From Pedobacter sp. AK013 (GTDB lineage: Bacteria; Bacteroidota; Bacteroidia; Sphingobacteriales; Sphingobacteriaceae), in the NCBI RefSeq assembly GCF_014205835.1, contig NZ_JACHCQ010000040.1, positions 1-53,086 of the forward strand: a stretch of 53,086 nucleotides of DNA. The letters are read 5' to 3'. The translations under genes and the position numbers were made by a program. Below the pieces are notes generated by a model. It did no database searches. It saw only the letters and a program-made list of their open reading frames with translations, and was not told the DNA's origin. This document shows, one piece after another, positions 8,316 to 17,126 of the stretch. Positions within the stretch are counted from its first letter, which is position 1. Each line of letters opens with the position of its first letter.

Positions 8316-8902
8316 AAACATCTCCATTACTTAACACATCCGAATAAACACCTGTTTGGGCTCCTAATGTGAGCACTTTTAAGCCCAATGGTACAGCAGG
8401 GTCTGCTAATGTGGCTGCCGTACCAACTGTTCCACCGGTTAAAATTACAGAAAAAGCATCGTTAACCAATCCCCCAATCTGTTTACCGTTTTTAGTTTCC
8501 CGCAATATTGTCTATCGTTAATCCAATAACACCGCCCAAATTCCCAGGAAGTTGCCGGCCCGTTGTTCCACTTAAACTTGCAACAAATTTTCCGAAGGCC
8601 AGTGCCATTCTAGATCCACCATCCACGGCTAAGCCAACTGCTACTGGAGTAGCCAAACCTCCAGAAAACCATTCGCCAGCAGCGGCAGCGCCAACCTCCG
8701 TGGCGCCACGTACAAAAGATAACGTTGCCTCACCGAGTGACCTCCAATCGATCTTACTTTGATCGGTAGTTATTTCATTCTGCGTTTCAAATGCTTCTTT
8801 CTGCCTTTCAATCAACCAATTTTGGTTACTCCTGGTTTCTGCAATGCTTACTCCCCTAGGCTATACACTTTCAACATTTCCACCTGTATGGCTATCTCTG
8901 AA
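8302..8902 (-). pseudogene. broken C-terminal region of a polymorphic-toxin-like protein
   Basis: Three pieces of one reading path on the minus strand. Upstream, FRDSHTGGNVESV runs into an in-frame TAG and continues as PRGVSIAETRSNQN...; it reads on through an alanine/glycine-rich stretch (VRGATEVGAAAAGEWFSGG) to a stop at 8492. The protein resumes in another frame near 8505 (ETKNGKQIGGLVND...) and ends VYSDVLSNGDVYDRK at 8302. So there is one nonsense change and one frameshift. The glycine/alanine-rich hydrophobic composition resembles the pre-toxin or pore-like regions of Rhs-type toxins, but no named toxin domain is recognised. The downstream immunity-like gene overlaps its 3' end. Confidence 0.5.
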
Positions 8903-8963
8903 TTAAAGGTGCCAGTTGCACTTGCACAAGAATAATTCAAAACTATGGGCAATAAAGTAGTAT

Positions 8964-9415
8964 TTATTTTTTTGAAAACTCATATCTATTTCCGCTATCG
9001 GGATCTCCTATCCAATTAAAAAGTTTTTTCCAAGGAGCTTTATTTTCCATGATATTGCTACCCGAACTAATCAAAGAAAATATCGTATTATTATAATCAT
9101 TAATTGAGGTTTTAATAAAATCCAGTTCAACAGACCAAGGAAATTGATTTAGCGATTTAGCAGTTTTTTTTATAACCCACTTTCCAAGATAGCAATCAAA
9201 TCTCTTTTCTTTATTTTCATTATCTGACATGAAGTTGCTGGCAGGCAAATGTTTAGCTATAAATGTACCATCTTTTTTAAATTCAATAACAGCCCCGTCT
9301 CCGTTAAGCCAAATGCCAACAATATCATTTTTTTTTGTTGAATTTCGCTACATCCTTGATATAGCGAAACTGATATAATTACAAAAATTATGCGTAATAT
9401 TCTTCTTATTTCCAT
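8964..9415 (-). pseudogene. frameshifted lipoprotein, immunity-like
   Basis: The start ATG at 9415 opens a lipoprotein signal peptide (MEIRRILRIIFVIIS...SLYQGCSE, lipobox cysteine at about residue 22). After QQKK the frame breaks in a run of nine A on the minus strand (9336-9328). One extra A would restore a continuous protein of about 150 residues: NDIVGIWLNGDGAVIEFKKD and on to EFSKK at 8964. The upstream toxin remnant's stop codon overlaps this ATG (ATGGAAATAA), so the pair was translationally coupled. A small lipoprotein behind a toxin C-terminus fits an immunity role. A sequencing or assembly error in the homopolymer is an alternative. Confidence 0.55.
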
Positions 9416-9831
9416 TTTAAATTTTCCATCCATATAAATGTTTGTGTTGTTTTAGAGAACGGTCCAGATGAAAAACTCTTATTTATTGGATCACCTATAT
9501 TTTTGTTCCACCAATTCGTATATCCAATAACTGGGGGATGCGTTGCAGAGGAAATTGTTGAGGAATTGGTAACGGTAAAAGTCACTATAACCATATTTCC
9601 GTCGATACTTGTAACTGCATATTTTAGCCCATATGAACGTAAATATGTAACAGCTAACATTACCAGTATTTCCGGCTGTTAATAAAGTAGAATAATCTTT
9701 GATTTCCAAACATTTGTCTGTCCAATAATGTGATAAATTGTCATATCATTGAAATAATGATTCCCAATATCGTGTCGACGAAGTTGAGTTATTCTTTTGC
9801 ATGCCCTGTAACTAAGTTTTACTATTTCCAC
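9406..9831 (-). pseudogene. degraded Rhs-type toxin C-terminal region
   Basis: Fragments on the minus strand in different frames: RACKRITQLRRHDIGNHYF (about 9805-9750), then SHYWTDKCLEIKDYSTLL, and a final piece 9660-9406 with GNMVIVTFTVTNSSTISS and ending FSKTTQTFIWMENLKWK. From memory, Bacteroidota Rhs-type proteins often end in a strand-rich segment with TQT(Y/F)IW near the terminus, which is the main reason for the call. At least two frameshifts are needed to join the pieces. It sits between a broken membrane gene and the coupled lipoprotein. Confidence 0.4.
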
Positions 9832-10150
9832 CCACCTGGCGGTGGATTGAGATAAAACGAAAATGCAAAATTTAAGACAACTAATAATACAAAAACACTA
9901 AAATCCATGTACCCATCCTGTTTTTTCCTTTAGGCCATTTATCAAATTCTTTTATGTATACCTTCCATGTATCATTGAAAACGAACATAAACCATTTTAT
10001 ACCAACTATTAAGATAAATGGAATTAAAATGATTGGAGAAAAGAAAGCTAACTCAACCCTATTCCCCGTAAAATAATCCTAGTAATTAATAATCGGAAAT
10101 AACATCCAAACTTCTAAAATTGCAATTGCGATAGCCGCTTTCAAATCCAT
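9822..10150 (-). pseudogene. broken small membrane protein gene
   Basis: On the minus strand an ATG at 10150, preceded by a purine-rich AGAGGGG, opens MDLKAAIAIAILEVWMLFP.... An in-frame TAG stands at codon 24, after which the protein continues (DYFTGNRVELAFFSPIILIP...) through two hydrophobic segments to KWPKGKN. There a frameshift leads into SVFVLLVVLNFAFSFYLNPP and a stop at 9822. With both lesions repaired the protein would be about 108 residues with three or four membrane helices. I do not recognise the family. It occupies the immunity-like position of the most upstream module left in the array. Everything further upstream is replaced by the insertion sequence. Confidence 0.5.
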
Positions 10151-10169
10151 AAGCCCCTCTGGCTATCAA

Positions 10170-10379
10170 ATGGCTGAGCTTGAATCCAAGGGCTTTCTTC
10201 CGGAAGCCAGTATTCAGGATTTTCCTATCCGTGGTCAAAAAGTTGCCTTACGTATCAAGCGGCGCAGATGGACAGTAAAAAAGACTGGCGATATCATCAG
10301 TAGGGACTGGGATTTAGTGAGAAAAGGGACTCGGATGACTACGGAATTCGGTCTTTTTTTAAAAGGAATATTTGGATAA
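10170..10379 (+). pseudogene. transposase N-terminal frame, 5' truncated
   Basis: A 69-residue frame with LESKGFLPEASIQDFPIRG and a basic RIKRRRWTVKKTGDI segment, typical of the small N-terminal, DNA-binding reading frame that precedes ISL3-like transposases in Bacteroidota (I recall these being labelled ISAon1 family). The usual N-terminus is several tens of residues longer, so the 5' part appears deleted at the element's broken left end. It overlaps the main transposase frame by eight bases in the +1 frame. No ribosome-binding site is evident for the ATG at 10170, which may be fortuitous. Confidence 0.6.
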
Positions 10380-11355
10380 TCACCCCATTAGCTGTTATCA
10401 TTTAGGGCATTATTTCCAGATTGACGGCAAACAGCTCCAGGAGCAATATAAAGAGCATATCAGTGATTATAGTCATTGGGACCAGAAAGCGCATGCGGAA
10501 GATTGGATGCTTTTTGTGAACAATGTAAGCACTAGACTCAGTATTGATGAAACAGCATTATCCAATGGGGAACTTTATACCATTGTAACCAACAAGGAAG
10601 CCAAAGGCAGAAAGGGCGCTATTGTGGCCATGATTAAGGGTACAGTTGCCGAAAACATTATTTCTGTACTGAAAAAGATTCCGGAAAGACTGAGAAAACG
10701 GGTGCAGGAAGTAACCATGGATATGGCTGCCAACATGCAATTGGCCATAAAACGGTGTTTTGTAAATGCGCACCGGGTAATTGACCGTTTCCATGTTCAG
10801 AAATTGGCTTATGATGCAGTTCAGGAAGTTAGGGTAAAGTACCGTTGGGAGGCTATCGATGCAGAAAATGAGGGTATTGCAACGGTAAAAAAGAACAAAA
10901 CTGCTTACCATCCAGAAGTGTTGGCCAATGGAGATACATTAAAGCAATTGCTGGCGCGGAGCAGGTACCTTTTGTTTAAGCATCCCTCAAAATGGACACG
11001 GAATCAAGAACTTAGAGCAGCGCTACTTTTCGAAAGGTATCCCAAATTAAAGAATGCATATCATATTGCCCAAAAATTGGGAGATATATTCAGGGTGTGC
11101 AAAAGCAAGGAACAGGCCTTTAAAAGATTGGCAATCTGGTATAACGAGGTCGAAGCATGCGAAATTGATTCCTTTAGGACTGTTGCCAGATCAATCCAAT
11201 CGCATTACCTGTATATCCTTAACTTCTTTATCAACAGGGCTACAAATGCTTCTGCAGAATCTTTCAATGCCAAGATCAAAGCCTTTAGAGCAACCTCAAG
11301 AGGTGTAAGGGATATTAAATTCTTTCTATTCAGATTAGCAAAAATATATGCCTAA
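10372..11355 (+). CDS. ISL3-type DDE transposase
   Basis: A 327-residue DDE transposase of the ISL3 type. The probable catalytic residues are D59 (LSIDETAL), D117 (VTMDMAANMQLAIKRCF, followed by VIDRFHVQKL) and E296 (ASAESFNAKIKAF). These segments are hallmarks of the ISL3 DDE domain. The frame opens with a TTG inside the end of the upstream frame, with a stop (10360-10362) just before. Expression would therefore need either reinitiation or a +1 shift within AAAAGGAATATTTGG. The domain itself looks intact, but with the element's left end missing it is unlikely to move by itself. Confidence 0.85.
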   Translation: MDNHPISCYHLGHYFQIDGKQLQEQYKEHISDYSHWDQKAHAEDWMLFVNNVSTRLSIDETALSNGELYTIVTNKEAKGRKGAIVAMIKGTVAENIISVLKKIPERLRKRVQEVTMDMAANMQLAIKRCFVNAHRVIDRFHVQKLAYDAVQEVRVKYRWEAIDAENEGIATVKKNKTAYHPEVLANGDTLKQLLARSRYLLFKHPSKWTRNQELRAALLFERYPKLKNAYHIAQKLGDIFRVCKSKEQAFKRLAIWYNEVEACEIDSFRTVARSIQSHYLYILNFFINRATNASAESFNAKIKAFRATSRGVRDIKFFLFRLAKIYA

Positions 11356-11390
11356 AATATCCCCCAACTTTTCCGCTTGATCCATATCAA

Positions 11391-11628
11391 TCAGTTAATA
11401 AAATTAAGATTTAACAGTAGATTCGATATAAATTGTATCAATAAAGTTTGCTGCCACCAATAAACCAATAACTATTGAACGAATGACCATCATTTTTCCA
11501 CATTCGTTCACCCCTTAATACCAAACCAAAAATCCTATCGTTAATTTGTGTTATTAACAGATGTTAATTACTTCTGTTGATAAGCTTTGATACTATTTCT
11601 AATTTAGTACCAACCATATTTGAAACCA
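11391..11628. other. intergenic region with a short open frame
   Basis: An AT-rich gap between the insertion sequence and the TPR operon. On the minus strand 11490-11404 encodes a 28-residue hydrophobic peptide (MVIRSIVIGLLVAANF...), which could be the start of a gene cut off by the insertion or a chance frame. CATATTTG at 11615-11622, one mismatch from the -7 consensus, may be the promoter of the TPR gene. Confidence 0.3.
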
Positions 11629-14600
11629 ATGCAGAAAAAATACTTACTAATTCCGCTAATTTTAGCAGGAAGTTTTAGCACCTACGCTCAGGTTAGCGCT
11701 GTGCAAAACCTCAATAAAAACTATCAAACGGGCTTAGAATTATTAGACAAAGAAAAATACACTGCAGCTGCACAACAGTTTAAACTTGTTGAGCTGCAAC
11801 GTTATAAACCTTCTACCCAAACGGAGAGCAATGCCGAATTATCTTTACTAAAGGAGAATGCAAAATTTTATGCTGCCGTTTGCGCATTAGAGTTAACCAA
11901 TAGTGATGCCGAGAGTTTGTTTCAGGCTTTTATCCGCGATTATCCGTTAAACCCAAATACCAAACTGGCTTATTTCTATGTTGGAAAAACTTATTTCAAC
12001 CAGAAAAACTATAAAAAAGCTTTAGAATGGTTCGAAAAAACCGACCCTTCTACACTTTCGGGCAAACAAAGAAACGAATATCAGTTTAAGCAGGGTTACG
12101 CCTATTTCGAACTCAAAGACTACGATAAGGCAGAACCTTTATTCGAAAAAGTTAAAAAAGAAGAAGGCGATTTTCAGGAAAGTGCTACCTACTATTTTGC
12201 TTATATCAATTACTTAAACAAAGAGTATAAAACGGCACTGGCCAACTTCGAAAAGTTAAAGGGATCTCCTACTTATGAGGCCAGTTATCCATACTACATC
12301 ACTTCGATGTACTATCTCGACGAGCGTTACGATGATGTAATCAGTTATGCTTTGACTGCGATTCAAAAAACCAAACAACAGTTCGAACCAGAAATGTTGA
12401 GTTTGGTTGCGGCATCGTACTTTGCAAAATCTGAATTCAAAAACGCTGAAAAATATTTCGCCGAATATTATGCAAAAGATAAAAGCGAAACCAAAAACAA
12501 CCTCTTCATTTACCAATATGGGTACGCTTTGTTCCAGAATAAAAAGTATAAAGAGTCTGTTGCCGTTTTAGAAAAACTAAATACCGATGATATTTACCTA
12601 CAAAACGGTATGCATACTTTGGGTAAAGCCTTTATTCAATTGGGCAACAAACAGAAAGCTCAAAGTGCTTTTTTCAGGGCATCGCGTTTAAGTTTTGACA
12701 AGGGTATACAGGAAGAAGCCTGGTTAAACTATGCCAAATTAAGTTACGAGTTAGAATTCCATCAGCAAGCTTTAGAGGCTACACAGGGTTTCTTAAAAAC
12801 TTTCCCAAAATCGCGTAAAATAAACGAAGCCAAAACTTTATTGGGCGAGGTTTTATTAACCACCAAAAACTACCAGGCAGCTGTAGACATTTTAGAACCT
12901 ATTCCGGATAAAAACCTCGAAGCTAAGGAAGCTTATCAAAAGGTAACCTATTTCCGTGGATTAGAGTTTTATAACGAAAGGGCTTTCCCAAATGCATTAT
13001 CGATGTTTTTGCGTTCTGAGAAGTTCCCTGAAGATAATGAAATCAATGCCTTAAACACTTACTGGAAAGCAGAATCGATGTACGAGCTGCGTAAGTATGG
13101 CGAGGCCGTTACCACTTTCGAGAAATTCTTGAAGATGCCTGATGCCGATAAAACAGGCGTTTACAATTTCGCAAATTATGCTTTGGCTTATGCTGCTTTC
13201 GAAGACGAGAAATATAGTAAAGCAGCCAACTACTTCGAAAAGTTCTTGGCCGGTAATGATAAAGACCAAAAAACAATTGATGATGCCACCATCCGTTTAG
13301 CAGATTCTTACTTCGTAAATAAGAACTATGGTGATGCGATGGCGAATTACAACAAGATCATCAACAGACACACCACTTCTGAGGATTATGCTACTTTCCA
13401 GAAAGGAATGATCCAGGGGCTGGAAACGCAGTATGATGCAAAAATTGCAACGATGCAAAGTTTGTTGAAAGCTTTCCCGAATTCGAATTATGCAGATGAT
13501 GCCGGTTTCGAAACGGCTTATACTTATTTTAACAAGGGCGATTTTGATAAATCTAAATCAGATCTGGTAGAATTGGTGGCCAAATACCCACGCAGTAGTT
13601 ATGTAGCAAAAGCATTAGTTACCATTGGTTTGGTTCAATACAACCAGGATCAGGATGATGCCGCATTAGAATCGTTCAAAAAGGTAATCCGCGATTATCC
13701 GACAGCCGACGAAGCTAAACAAGCCATGGAATCAATCAAAAATATTTATGTAGATCGTGGCGATGCAAATGGTTTTATCACTTATGCAGCTACAACGCCG
13801 CTTGGAAATTACTCGGGCTCAGAACAAGATAACATCGTTTTTGCCGCAGCCAATAATACCTATTTAAAAGGCGATGCCAATGGTGCATTCCAGGCTGTAA
13901 ATGCTTATTTCGATAAATTCCCTAAGGCTAACCACGAAAAGGAGGCTAAGTTTATCAGAGCAGAATCATTGGTTAAACTAGGTCGCCCGGATGAAGCCAT
14001 TCCTGATTACGAGTTTATTTTAAACGACTGGACAAGTGATTATACAGAACGTTCATTGGTGAGTATCTCGCAACTCTTCTTAAACCAGAAGAAATACAAC
14101 GAAGCAATTGTTTACCTGAAAAGATTAGAAACTACAACCGATTACAAGTCGCATTATAGTTTTGCCATCAACAATTTATTAAAGGCATACACCGCCTTAA
14201 ATATGCCAGATGACATGCTTAAATATGCACAGCTGACCAAAGAATCGGAAAAAGCTTCAGAAGAAGAAAAAAACAGCTCTAGCTTATATTCTGGTAAAGC
14301 TTACCTGTTAAAGGGAGATACCACTACAGCCATAAAAGAATTTAAAAATGTGGTGGCTAAAACAAAAACCATTGCTGCTGCCGAAGCGAAATATAATTTA
14401 GCTTTATTGGAATACAACAAAGGTGATTTCAAAACCTCATCTAAAACCTGTTTTGATCTGATTAACAACATGGCCGCTTATGATTATTGGGTAGCAAAAG
14501 CATTTATCCTTTTATCTGATAATTATGTTGCCCTAAAAGACAATTTACAGGCGAAAAGTACACTTCTCAGTATAATTGATAATTACGAAGGCAAGGATGA

Positions 14601-14652
14601 TATCATCCCTACGGCCAAAGAAAAACTAGAAAAACTAAACCAGAAGAAGTAG
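11629..14652 (+). CDS. large exported tetratricopeptide-repeat protein
   Basis: An exported protein of about 1,007 residues built almost wholly of TPR helices (recurring A-x(3)-F-x(n)-YP and KY-x-EA patterns from about residue 30 to the end). A signal peptide (MQKKYLLIPLILAGSFSTYAQ) ends near residue 21. The TTG at 11620 could extend it by three residues but overlaps a promoter-like box, so the ATG at 11629 is preferred. TPR arrays are protein-interaction scaffolds; this one would act in the periplasm. The next gene, four bases downstream, encodes an outer-membrane protein, so the two probably form an envelope complex. Nothing here defines a substrate. Confidence 0.85.
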   Translation: MQKKYLLIPLILAGSFSTYAQVSAVQNLNKNYQTGLELLDKEKYTAAAQQFKLVELQRYKPSTQTESNAELSLLKENAKFYAAVCALELTNSDAESLFQAFIRDYPLNPNTKLAYFYVGKTYFNQKNYKKALEWFEKTDPSTLSGKQRNEYQFKQGYAYFELKDYDKAEPLFEKVKKEEGDFQESATYYFAYINYLNKEYKTALANFEKLKGSPTYEASYPYYITSMYYLDERYDDVISYALTAIQKTKQQFEPEMLSLVAASYFAKSEFKNAEKYFAEYYAKDKSETKNNLFIYQYGYALFQNKKYKESVAVLEKLNTDDIYLQNGMHTLGKAFIQLGNKQKAQSAFFRASRLSFDKGIQEEAWLNYAKLSYELEFHQQALEATQGFLKTFPKSRKINEAKTLLGEVLLTTKNYQAAVDILEPIPDKNLEAKEAYQKVTYFRGLEFYNERAFPNALSMFLRSEKFPEDNEINALNTYWKAESMYELRKYGEAVTTFEKFLKMPDADKTGVYNFANYALAYAAFEDEKYSKAANYFEKFLAGNDKDQKTIDDATIRLADSYFVNKNYGDAMANYNKIINRHTTSEDYATFQKGMIQGLETQYDAKIATMQSLLKAFPNSNYADDAGFETAYTYFNKGDFDKSKSDLVELVAKYPRSSYVAKALVTIGLVQYNQDQDDAALESFKKVIRDYPTADEAKQAMESIKNIYVDRGDANGFITYAATTPLGNYSGSEQDNIVFAAANNTYLKGDANGAFQAVNAYFDKFPKANHEKEAKFIRAESLVKLGRPDEAIPDYEFILNDWTSDYTERSLVSISQLFLNQKKYNEAIVYLKRLETTTDYKSHYSFAINNLLKAYTALNMPDDMLKYAQLTKESEKASEEEKNSSSLYSGKAYLLKGDTTTAIKEFKNVVAKTKTIAAAEAKYNLALLEYNKGDFKTSSKTCFDLINNMAAYDYWVAKAFILLSDNYVALKDNLQAKSTLLSIIDNYEGKDDIIPTAKEKLEKLNQKK

Positions 14653-14656
14653 CATT

Positions 14657-16354
14657 ATGAAATCGATTAAATATATATATAGTTCACTGTTTTTTTTAGC
14701 TGCTGGATTAATGACTGCTCAGGCGCAGGATAAAAAAACAGAGGAAAAAGGGGTTGTAAATGAGGAGATAGAAGTAGTACGCCCATATAAACCAATTTTG
14801 GCCGAGGCTGTAAAGCTAAGAAGAAGCCCGAATTTGGATGATGTTAAAACTTACAAAGCAAAATTAAACTACAGCATTCTTGATAGAAAGCTGGAGCTGA
14901 ACAGTGATATTCAAAAGCTACAGGCACAAGCTTTAGCAGAAGAAAAAGAAAGCATATTGGTTAATAACTATGTAAAAGGTGCATTCGGATCGTTGGCTAC
15001 CCTTTTAGGAGAAGCTTATTTTAATACCGGTAAAGATGAAGGCTTGCAGGTAGGTGGTTATTTTAAACACTTTAGTCAGGAAGGAAAGCTGAACAAACAG
15101 AACAGCAGCAACCAACAGTTAAGTGTTTTTGGCCGTAGTATCTTAGAGCAGAATACCGTGAGTGGCCGCATCAATTTTGAACGCAACGGCACCTATTTTT
15201 ATGGTATAGATGATGCCAGGCCGACACTTAATCCTAACCCTGACAAACAGGCTTTAACTACGATTGAACTGGAAGGCGAACTGGTTAAAAACTTTACTGA
15301 AGATGAAGATGCTTTTAGTTATGCTTTAAAAGCCAACGGTTACATCTGGAATGATAAATTCAGTGCCAAAGAAAACTACCTAAGCTTAAACGGTTATGTA
15401 AACAAACGCATTAATTCGTTAAACCTGGGCTTGGCGGCATCAACTGAATTTGGCAATAGCAAAGATGCTTTAACCAGTGTTGGTAATAATCTGCTGCGTT
15501 TAAATCCATATATCCGTTTACAGGTTAAAGGGGCTAAAATTACTGCGGGAATTAATTTTGTACAGGAATTTGGCGCCGTTAGCAGCTCTAAAATCTTCCC
15601 GGCCGTTACTGCCGATTTCACTTTAATTCCTGATTATTTACAGGTTTTTGGAGAAGTTAAAGGTGATGTAAACAGAAACTCATTAAAAGGATTTACAGAT
15701 GAAAACCCTTGGTTAAACAGCAATATTGTAGTTAAAAATACAATTGAAAAATTAAGTTTCAGTGCTGGTGTTAAAGGTACAGGAGGGCCAGGCTTTGGTT
15801 ACAAAGCACGTGTATATGTAAAACAGTTTGACGACATGCCGCTATTCATCAACAATTATACTGATTTTAACAAGTTTGATGTAATCTACGATTTCGGTAA
15901 AACGAAACTAACCGGTTTAGAAGGCGAAATCTCTGTTCAGGTAAGCGACGCCTTAAAATGGACAGGCAAATTAAATCTCGACGATTGGAAACCTGCTTCA
16001 GAAACTTACTCTTGGTTTAAACCAGGGTTAAAAGTAAGTTCGAACCTTGTTTATACCTACAATAAAAAATTAAGCTTTAATGCTGGTGTAGTGATCCAGG
16101 ATGATGTTAAGGCAAAAGTAAACATTGCGAATCCTGTTAATCCTTCGCAATATGTGATTCCAAACCCATCGATTGAATCGATCGTTACCGTGAAGGGGTT
16201 TGTAGATTTAGGGCTTGGTGCAGATTACAGGATAAACAAAAAGTTCTCTGTTTTCGCTAAAGCAAACAATATATTAAATACCAACTATAGCAGGTACTTA
16301 TATTATCAGGTAAATGGATTTAATATTTTCGGTGGTTTAACCTACTCTTTTTAA
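14657..16354 (+). CDS. outer-membrane beta-barrel protein (TonB-dependent-receptor-like)
   Basis: A 565-residue protein with a signal peptide (residues 1-23, ending AQAQ). A short periplasmic stretch carries EEIEVVRPYKPILAEAVKLR, then come alternating amphipathic strands up to a C-terminal strand ending in phenylalanine (NIFGGLTYSF), the usual signal for outer-membrane barrel insertion. It lacks a full plug domain and is shorter than classical TonB-dependent receptors. The name is therefore only by general resemblance of the barrel. It is co-transcribed with the TPR gene (four-base gap) and followed by a terminator, so the pair is a two-gene operon. Function unknown. Confidence 0.75.
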   Translation: MKSIKYIYSSLFFLAAGLMTAQAQDKKTEEKGVVNEEIEVVRPYKPILAEAVKLRRSPNLDDVKTYKAKLNYSILDRKLELNSDIQKLQAQALAEEKESILVNNYVKGAFGSLATLLGEAYFNTGKDEGLQVGGYFKHFSQEGKLNKQNSSNQQLSVFGRSILEQNTVSGRINFERNGTYFYGIDDARPTLNPNPDKQALTTIELEGELVKNFTEDEDAFSYALKANGYIWNDKFSAKENYLSLNGYVNKRINSLNLGLAASTEFGNSKDALTSVGNNLLRLNPYIRLQVKGAKITAGINFVQEFGAVSSSKIFPAVTADFTLIPDYLQVFGEVKGDVNRNSLKGFTDENPWLNSNIVVKNTIEKLSFSAGVKGTGGPGFGYKARVYVKQFDDMPLFINNYTDFNKFDVIYDFGKTKLTGLEGEISVQVSDALKWTGKLNLDDWKPASETYSWFKPGLKVSSNLVYTYNKKLSFNAGVVIQDDVKAKVNIANPVNPSQYVIPNPSIESIVTVKGFVDLGLGADYRINKKFSVFAKANNILNTNYSRYLYYQVNGFNIFGGLTYSF

Positions 16355-16390
16355 GCAATAAAAATCTATAAAATTCATTTTTAATGATTT

Positions 16391-16424
16391 ATACGCCTTT
16401 AAGTTAAACTTAAAGGCGTATTTT
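16391..16424 (+). terminator. intrinsic terminator after the TPR/barrel operon
   Basis: ATACGCCTTTAAG (16391-16403) pairs with CTTAAAGGCGTAT (16409-16421) around a short TTAAA loop, followed by a T-rich run. A partial second copy of the right arm (TTTAACTTAAAGGC) follows at about 16433-16446. Confidence 0.85.
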
Positions 16425-16486
16425 GTTTGTAGTTTAACTTAAAGGCAGCAACATAACCGATAATTACACATAAAAACCTACAGCAT

Positions 16487-17043
16487 ATGAAGCAAATACT
16501 CATAACCATCTTTAGTATTATGACCCTTACCTCTTACGGTCAGGATAAAAACAATTATGTTCATTTCAATAAATTAACAGAAGTTGAAGGAACAGATTAT
16601 GTAATTGCAAGTGTTGAAAATTGGGGAAAAATGCCTGATGCGAAAAATAAATACCTACTGTTTATTAATACTAAAAACGGGCAAACAAAACAGGTGGATT
16701 TTCCAGGTGATGGTTATTTTGAAAACTGGAACAAGTTAAGATCGACCATCTAGGGATCAATCAAATTATTCTTTCAGCCCAAACTATTGATCTTGACGAA
16801 AAAAAGGGAATAGACTGGAACGACCCAAAACAGATTATAATCTTATCTCCTGATGGGCAAAAAAGAACACAGTTAACGGATAACAAACTCTTCGTAAGAA
16901 CCTGGGTTGTGAATAAACAAACCGGAACTATTGTTGTAACGGGCCATACCGATACAAACAACAATAACAAGTACGATAAAACAGATAAAAGCGAAATTTT
17001 AATTTATGACTTAAAAACCCTGAAGCAGATCAATAAAATTTGA
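16487..17043 (+). pseudogene. exported hypothetical protein interrupted by a frameshift
   Basis: The ATG at 16487 opens a signal peptide (MKQILITIFSIMTLTSYGQ). The first frame ends at 16753. A second frame continues without a gap as VKIDHLGINQIILSAQTIDL to a TGA at 17041-17043. One extra A in the run of four at 16722-16725 would join them (GYFEKLEQVKIDHLG) into a protein of about 185 residues. The joined protein has repeated strand-like segments (VIASVENWG, IIILSPDGQK, TGTIVVTGHTD) that suggest a small beta-propeller-like fold, though no family is recognised. A sequence error is as likely as a true mutation. Confidence 0.6.
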
Positions 17044-17126
17044 GACGCTTTACACCTGAAATTTCCGCTTTATTATTTTTTTGAATTTGCAATACATCTC
17101 ATTTTTAATCTTGGTTCGACTATAAT

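Larger units (their letters stand above)
10170..11390 (+). mobile_element. left-truncated ISL3-type insertion sequence
   Basis: Two overlapping transposase frames (10170-10379 and 10372-11355) form one element. I found no matching terminal inverted repeats. The right end probably lies within the CCCCCAACTTTTCCGCTTGA stretch near 11363-11383. The left end is missing: the first frame begins inside the conserved N-terminal region, and the bases just before it (10151-10165) are the ribosome-binding region of the minus-strand membrane pseudogene. The right boundary is approximate. Confidence 0.6.

Noticed and set aside
8508..8762. A proline-rich frame on the plus strand
   Set aside because: It is the antisense of the toxin remnant, whose minus-strand reading is more protein-like.
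10360..10379. Programmed frameshift joining the two transposase frames
   Set aside because: The second frame has a stop at 10360-10362, so only a +1 shift within a short window would work. Reinitiation is equally possible, and the element is truncated.
11404..11490. A 28-residue hydrophobic peptide on the minus strand
   Set aside because: Too short to separate from chance; kept only as a remark in the intergenic entry.
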